DNA of 64,000 nt from Candidatus Nomurabacteria bacterium (GTDB taxonomy: Bacteria; Patescibacteriota; Saccharimonadia; Saccharimonadales; UBA7683). The DNA lies in assembly GCA_020631895.1 (NCBI GenBank), contig JACKGR010000003.1, forward strand, positions 49,382 to 113,381, read 5' to 3'. A program made the translations under genes and the position numbers. The notes beneath the pieces were generated by a model that did no database searches, was not told where the DNA came from, and was given only the letters and a program-made list of their open reading frames with translations. Shown here in pieces: positions 59,378-64,000 of the stretch; position 1 is the stretch's first letter; each line of letters starts with the position of its first letter.

Positions 59378-60585
59378 TTATTGAGCATATAAAGCTTGCC
59401 CGGAATAGCCTACGATCTAATAGAATTCGTACAATCTTAACACTACTAGGTATTATTATCGGCGTAACATCAGTAACAACAATTATTGGACTAGGCCAAG
59501 GAGTAAAGAATCAGGTAAATCAACAGATAGGAGATCTCGGAAGTGACTTAATCACAGTTGCTCCAGGAAGAGATCAAGAAGCCGGTCTATCCACTATAGG
59601 CAACATTCTTGGCAACTCGAGCACAATAGCTACTCTTAGCCAAAATGATTTAAAATCGATTAAGCAAATCTCTAACGTCGCTGATGCCGGCGGACTTATG
59701 CAATTAGATGGCTCAATATCTCACCACAGTAATAAGTTAAACACCAGAATTATTGCCGTTGAGCAAAATTACCTCTCTATGACAAAGCAGAAACTTGAGG
59801 TTGGTCAGTTCTTTGGTGGGGACTTGAAGAACAATAACACTACAGTTCTCTCAAGTAACGTCTCCAAGCAGCTTTTTGGCGATCAAGACCCGATCGGAAG
59901 CAGTGTACAGATACGTGGAACTGACTTTATTGTCATCGGTGTCCTAAACAGTGTTAAGGGATTTAATTTTGGCCGACCAATTAATGACATGGCGCTCATA
60001 CCTTTGCCGGCCGGACAGAAGTTAAATCAGGATGTAGTCTCCTTCCAGCAAATTACTGTCTCAATGAATGACTCAAACAAAAGTGAACAAACAGCCCGCG
60101 ATATAAAACTTTCACTGTTAAAGAACCACTCAGGCGAAGAGGATTTTACAATTACTACACAGGACCAGCTAGTTAATACCACGAGTGATCTATTTAAAGC
60201 ACTTACTACCTTCACTGCAGCTGTCGCATCTATATCGCTCCTTGTAGGTGGCATTGGAGTTATGAACATTATGTTTGTAACAGTAACTGAGCGAACTAAA
60301 GAAATTGGTATTAGAAAGGCCGTTGGCGCTACTAAAACCCAGATTCTTATGCAGTTTTTAACCGAGGCTCTAGTCATTACTCTTACCGGCGGATTAATCG
60401 GTATAGTTCTTAGTTTTATTATTAGCTATATTATTCGGTCTCAAACATCAATTCAGCCATCCTTGGATCCACTTGTCATACTCCTAGCTGTTGGAGTTTC
60501 AGTCGTAGTTGGTGTTATCTTCGGAACCTGGCCAGCAATTCATGCAGCTAGAAAAGAACCTACCGAAGCCCTCCGATACGAGTAG
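59374..60585 (+). CDS. ABC transporter permease, MacB/FtsX type
   Basis: A 403-residue permease: first membrane helix (IRTILTLLGIIIGVTSVTTI), a ~220-residue MacB_PCD extracytoplasmic domain, and three C-terminal helices of the FtsX domain (ASISLLVGGIGVMNIMFVTV, near 280). The cytoplasmic ERTKEIGIRKAVGATKTQIL loop is typical. With the ATPase it forms a mechanotransmission-type exporter or lipid/peptide translocator. No periplasmic adaptor is nearby. Confidence 0.92.
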   Translation: MIIEHIKLARNSLRSNRIRTILTLLGIIIGVTSVTTIIGLGQGVKNQVNQQIGDLGSDLITVAPGRDQEAGLSTIGNILGNSSTIATLSQNDLKSIKQISNVADAGGLMQLDGSISHHSNKLNTRIIAVEQNYLSMTKQKLEVGQFFGGDLKNNNTTVLSSNVSKQLFGDQDPIGSSVQIRGTDFIVIGVLNSVKGFNFGRPINDMALIPLPAGQKLNQDVVSFQQITVSMNDSNKSEQTARDIKLSLLKNHSGEEDFTITTQDQLVNTTSDLFKALTTFTAAVASISLLVGGIGVMNIMFVTVTERTKEIGIRKAVGATKTQILMQFLTEALVITLTGGLIGIVLSFIISYIIRSQTSIQPSLDPLVILLAVGVSVVVGVIFGTWPAIHAARKEPTEALRYE

Positions 60586-60657
60586 CGCTTAAATCTAATC
60601 TAGAACAGACCATGATTCAAAATTTTTCCCTGCATAATAGTTCAATATAAGTAGTTT

Positions 60658-61092
60658 TTAGCTGCGTTCAACTATTCGCTGCTCCGGGGTCTCATCAGGA
60701 CGAGAATAATCATCCTCTAAACGCCAGGTGGTACCCTTTTCAGGAGTTGAAACTTCAACAATATCACAATCAGTAATGCCGGCAAGGCGGTGTTTCTGAC
60801 CAATCTGTGTTGAATAACCAACATCTTTTTTAAGTATAGTTTCAGTTATTTCTCCGTTTGCATCCTCCCAAATAACCTTAGCTTCACCCGATACTAGCAA
60901 CCAGCTCTCTTGCTTCTCGTCGTGTATTTGAAGCGAAAGTTTAGCGCCAGCATTTATATGAATTAATTTGCCCATGTATGGTGCATCTTCAGGCACCCAA
61001 TGAAGTTCGTAGCCCCAAGGCTTTTCAATTTTTCTTACATAAGAATCTACAGTAAAATTACTTGAATCAAATTTTGGTGTATCGTCAGGCAT
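60658..61092 (-). CDS. Mannose-6-phosphate isomerase-like cupin
   Basis: A 144-residue cupin: EKPWGYELHWV, a metal-site region GAKLSLQIHDEKQESWLLVS (the His of QIH and Glu/Gln ligands), and HRLAGITDCDIVEVSTPE. It resembles the cupin domain of ManC-type phosphomannose isomerases. It starts at the stop of the SIS isomerase gene (TAATG), with AAAGGAG just upstream, so the two work together in fructose-6-P/mannose-6-P or related exchange. Confidence 0.88.
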   Translation of the reverse strand: MPDDTPKFDSSNFTVDSYVRKIEKPWGYELHWVPEDAPYMGKLIHINAGAKLSLQIHDEKQESWLLVSGEAKVIWEDANGEITETILKKDVGYSTQIGQKHRLAGITDCDIVEVSTPEKGTTWRLEDDYSRPDETPEQRIVERS

Positions 61093-62132
61093 TAAGCTAA
61101 CTCCTTTTTTAACTTTTCTATTAGTTCAACTGGTGTTGGGTTTACTCCGTTTAGTAGTGCTAGATATAAGCTGACCATGTCGCCAAGTGCAACAATCCAT
61201 AGTAGTTGCTCAAGTTTTGTCTTTCCCTCAGCGTGAATCTGGTATGACTTAGGGCGTTTACCAGAAAGCAGTTTGTCAGATATCTCAAAGCGCTTTTTGA
61301 TCTGCGGATGGTCAAAGCTTGATATTAAATCAAAAACCGCAAATGGCTTTTCTATCGGGCGAGATACCCAACCCATAAACTCATTGTGGTTGAACTCAGA
61401 GTACTCATTGCACCACGCAGTATTCTTGGCATTCTCGTTCATATTAATCTTCCACTTATAGGCTGCTGGATAAAGTAACCCCCCGTAGATAATCGGTGTT
61501 TTGCCAACAATATTAAGAGCTAATTGTTTGGCTAAGTTGTCTGAGGTTGAAACACTCGGTCCCCAATGGCCCAAACAAGCTTTAAGATACTCAGCTGTCT
61601 TATGTATGGACAGTTCAGCCTGACCCTCATTAACAAATCCACATCTCTCCAAAACTGTAACTAGAGCTTTGAATCCATATAAAACCGCATGCCTAGGCTG
61701 TAACCCGCTTGGAAGTTCAACATATGTACAATTATTTTTGCTAGCTAAATCCGCTAATTTTCCACCCGCAGAAATCACCACAATGTGAGCCTTTTTTGAC
61801 AAAGCATCGTTAAATGACGACACAGCCTCCTCGGTATTACCCGAGTAACTTGATACTAAGACTAAAGTTATTTCATTTACGTATTTTGGAACTGAATAAG
61901 ATCTAGAGATCTCAAAAGGTACAGAATATCCGGGCCAGACTAAAGATAGATTTGCGGCAAGCGCTGATCCGCCCATTCCCGCAAAAACAATGTTGTTAAC
62001 TTTATAGCTGAGCTCAGGTATTTTAAACTCATGCTCAAGTTGCTTCCATTGATCCATAGTTACACCTACAGCATCATTAGAATCAAACCTAGAAATATAT
62101 GTAGCATCGTCAAGCATAGTCTCCCCTTGCAT
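61092..62132 (-). CDS. Bifunctional phosphoglucose/phosphomannose isomerase-like SIS protein
   Basis: A 346-residue SIS-domain isomerase: N-terminal region, VFAGMGGSALAANL (near 51), VSSYSGNTEEAVSSF (near 94), and the C-terminal SIS half with LPSGLQPRHAVLYG and the catalytic His in EFNHNEFMGW. It resembles bifunctional phosphoglucose/phosphomannose isomerases. TACCAT lies seven bases before this ATG; an alternative start (MLDDATY, 62117) has GGGGAG before it. It supplies sugar phosphates to envelope polymers. Confidence 0.9.
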   Translation of the reverse strand: MQGETMLDDATYISRFDSNDAVGVTMDQWKQLEHEFKIPELSYKVNNIVFAGMGGSALAANLSLVWPGYSVPFEISRSYSVPKYVNEITLVLVSSYSGNTEEAVSSFNDALSKKAHIVVISAGGKLADLASKNNCTYVELPSGLQPRHAVLYGFKALVTVLERCGFVNEGQAELSIHKTAEYLKACLGHWGPSVSTSDNLAKQLALNIVGKTPIIYGGLLYPAAYKWKINMNENAKNTAWCNEYSEFNHNEFMGWVSRPIEKPFAVFDLISSFDHPQIKKRFEISDKLLSGKRPKSYQIHAEGKTKLEQLLWIVALGDMVSLYLALLNGVNPTPVELIEKLKKELA

Positions 62133-62188
62133 TATGGTTATGGTATCAAGTATTATTGTACCTGAACTATTAAAAATAAGTTAAGATC

Positions 62189-62842
62189 ATGGGTGGGAAA
62201 ATGAACTTGAATCCGTTAAAAAAAGATGACAACACAGATGCCTTAGTAAAGGCTCTTGAAGACGCCAACACAATGGATGGCGCAAATGGGCAGGCTACAG
62301 ATCAAACTGGAGCTAATGTCTCTACACCTGACGCAAATATGACGCCTGATAGCGCAGCAATTGCGGCGGATCCACAGGTAGCCTCTGCTGGCGTAATGAC
62401 ATCAAGTGATGATGTGGCTCAGGCCGATGCAATGGCGGTACTAGATAGCTCAAAAGGACCTCTGCTTGATGGCGATAAAAACTCCGACGATAGCGCCACA
62501 GGTATAGCATTCTCTGGCAATGACCTGCCAGCAGGGCTTAGCTCAGATGCCGACGCTCACCTACCTTCAGGTGGAACTGGTGATAATAGCGAGTTGGATA
62601 GCGTAAAAAACTCTGCCCTAGAACAACTTCGCCCACTAATCGAGAAATTAGATCTTGAACCAGCCGACAAATTTGATAAATACCTAATGATGCTAAGAGC
62701 ATCTGATGATCCAGCCCTAATTAAACCAGCTTTTGATGCAGCCCAGGCAATCGAAGGCGAAAAAGAAAAAGCTCAAGCACTTCTAGACATTATCAACGAG
62801 ATAAACTACATAACTTCTAGTCAGCAAACATCTTCTAGCTAA
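62189..62842 (+). CDS. Hypothetical Ala/Asp-rich protein
   Basis: A 217-residue acidic protein. Residues 10-135 are low-complexity Ala/Asp/Ser/Gly; residues 140-210 form a predicted helical domain (LEQLRPLIEKLDLEPADKFD, IEGEKEKAQALLDIINEIN). No signal or membrane segment. TAAGAT is one base before the first ATG, so the second ATG (62201, after GGTGGG) may be the true start. Unknown function. Confidence 0.65.
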   Translation: MGGKMNLNPLKKDDNTDALVKALEDANTMDGANGQATDQTGANVSTPDANMTPDSAAIAADPQVASAGVMTSSDDVAQADAMAVLDSSKGPLLDGDKNSDDSATGIAFSGNDLPAGLSSDADAHLPSGGTGDNSELDSVKNSALEQLRPLIEKLDLEPADKFDKYLMMLRASDDPALIKPAFDAAQAIEGEKEKAQALLDIINEINYITSSQQTSSS

Positions 62843-62933
62843 ATCTAATCTCAAAAGTCAATTTTAGTAGAATTATATAATAATTGCTAAAATAGCTTAA
62901 GGTTATTTTGGGGTACATTTCGGGAGCAAATGC

Positions 62934-64000
62934 TTGGATAAATATATAAAAATTGTTATAAATTATTTCTTACTAATTGTTTTTGTGATGCCTTTAACTA
63001 TTGTATTGCAAAGTCCATCAACTGCCCGTGCAGACATTACTACCGGTTTAACTGCTTACTACTCCTTCGACGACATTAGTGGATCAACCGCTCCTGATAG
63101 TTCAGGCCATGCATATAATGGATCCATAAACGGAAGCGCAGCAACTGTAAGTGGAGCCGTAGGCAACGCACTCAGTTTTGACGGATCCGACGATACGGTT
63201 GATATCCCCTATCAGCTGTTGAGTGGTCAAACTCCAGATTTTAGCTATAGTTATTATTTTAAAGCCGACGCAGGCGGTGACGATACCCAATACCTATTGG
63301 CCCAGGCTAGTAGTGGGACAAACAACAATGATTGCTTTAGTGTGGCATACGACAATACAGCTCAATCTTTAAAAGTTTTAACAACTAATGCTGCTCAAAA
63401 TGCAAAAATAACATCTGATATCGATGCGACCAGTTGGACACACATTGTAGTTACAAACTCTTATTCGACTAATGAGTCAAAATTATTTATTAACGGAGTT
63501 CCACAGACCGGGCTAGCGATGTCTTGTCCCCAAGAGTTAGGCCCACAGTTTCTGTTAGGTCGTTCGCCATGGGCTGGGTACAATCAGCAATTACAGGGTA
63601 CATTAGATGAAGTCCGCGTCTATAACCGAGTTCTTAGCGACCAGGATGTACATACATTGGCCACAGAAGGCGATACAAACTCTATCTCTATTTCAACACC
63701 CATAGAGGGGGCGACGGTTGGAGGAAACGTTACTTTAGAATCTACAGCCATAGGTTCGCCCAGTATTAGCTCTGTTCAATATTATGCTGATGGTGAGGCG
63801 GTAGGATCTTCGGTTTCTCCTAGCCCATTTACACAAACCTGGGATACGACGGTAATTGACCAAGGCAATTATCAGCTGGTTGCTGTTGCCACCGACAGCA
63901 ACGGGGACAAAGTTTCCTCAGAAGTTATTAATGTTGAAGTGGATAACGCACCATTGGCAAGAACCTACAATGTTCGGAGTAGGTCCCAGACTTCCGCTAC
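62934..64000 (+). CDS. Secreted LamG/Ig-like surface protein (3' end outside window)
   Basis: An open frame starts at a TTG (62934; GGGAG eight bases upstream) and runs off the right edge, 355 residues visible. Signal peptide: MDKYIKIVINYFLLIVFVMP and onward to TARA. Then a LamG / concanavalin-like jellyroll domain (about 35-245: GLTAYYSFDDISGSTAPDSS, ALSFDGSDDTV, LDEVRVYNRVLS) and a bacterial Ig-like domain (about 250-335: STPIEGATVGGNVTLES, YQLVAVATDSNGD). LamG domains bind sugars or proteins, fitting a surface adhesin. No alternative ATG fits as well. Confidence 0.85.
   Translation, partial: MDKYIKIVINYFLLIVFVMPLTIVLQSPSTARADITTGLTAYYSFDDISGSTAPDSSGHAYNGSINGSAATVSGAVGNALSFDGSDDTVDIPYQLLSGQTPDFSYSYYFKADAGGDDTQYLLAQASSGTNNNDCFSVAYDNTAQSLKVLTTNAAQNAKITSDIDATSWTHIVVTNSYSTNESKLFINGVPQTGLAMSCPQELGPQFLLGRSPWAGYNQQLQGTLDEVRVYNRVLSDQDVHTLATEGDTNSISISTPIEGATVGGNVTLESTAIGSPSISSVQYYADGEAVGSSVSPSPFTQTWDTTVIDQGNYQLVAVATDSNGDKVSSEVINVEVDNAPLARTYNVRSRSQTSA

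Noticed and set aside
1..64000. CRISPR array, diversity-generating retroelement or prophage
   Set aside because: No spaced direct-repeat array, no reverse transcriptase, and no integrase, terminase or capsid-like gene was found in the window.

Overview
The window reads as a chromosomal piece of a reduced-genome Candidate Phyla Radiation (Patescibacteria) bacterium, most likely a Saccharibacterium (TM7). The lineage call is an inference. It rests on an AT-rich, tightly packed genome of core replication, translation, RNA-decay and envelope genes with almost no biosynthesis; many short orphan proteins; a DnaG primase whose zinc ligands are all replaced; an S20 with a Lys/Ala-rich tail; and a DUF5663-type protein.

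Layout. 1-6.1 kb: ychF (cut by the window edge), a Nudix gene and a Crp/Fnr regulator on the plus strand, then tlyA, a 2H phosphoesterase, efp, rpsR, ssb and rpsF on the minus strand. 6.1-16.4 kb: a minus-strand run of ftsK, rnj, a family-4-like uracil-DNA glycosylase, two Nudix genes (one fused to GNAT), a histidine phosphatase, pnp and rpsO. 16.4-24.8 kb: an accessory block of orphan hydrophilic proteins around an ABC-F gene. 24.8-41.6 kb: truB, a DHH-like protein, rpsT, holA, mutM, a HAD phosphatase, a zincin, polA, a P-loop kinase, rpoD, dnaG, orn, msrB and mscL. 41.6-44.9 kb: a gene-poor interval of strong RNA-like folds enclosing a G+C-rich two-gene cassette of different base composition. 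44.9-64 kb: a large surface protein, a transglutaminase-like protein, argS, two tRNA-Ser genes, yaaA, rlmH, uppP, an SDR, a caspase-like protein, a TyrA-like protein, a secreted peptidoglycan-binding protein, a MacB-type ABC pair, sugar-phosphate isomerase genes and the start of a LamG/Ig surface protein.

Expression signals are unusually legible. Thirteen genes have a -10-like hexamer exactly six bases before the start codon and no Shine-Dalgarno, which implies leaderless mRNAs; six more have it eight or nine bases away. Other genes have clear Shine-Dalgarno sites. A third set, mostly orphan soluble proteins plus one candidate non-coding RNA, carries near-consensus TTGACA-N17/18-TATAAT promoters and may be a co-expressed effector or interaction set.

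The most striking single finding is a 74-bp MITE-like element with 12-bp terminal inverted repeats and a 6-bp target duplication, inserted exactly at the start codon of polA. The duplicated ATGAGT preserves the leaderless start upstream, and the element encodes a 27-codon ORF whose TGA overlaps the re-created polA ATG. Other leads are the candidate structured RNA at 41743-42122, the G+C-rich cassette at 42.4-44.4 kb, and a His/Cys-dyad caspase-like protein at 54.2-55.7 kb.
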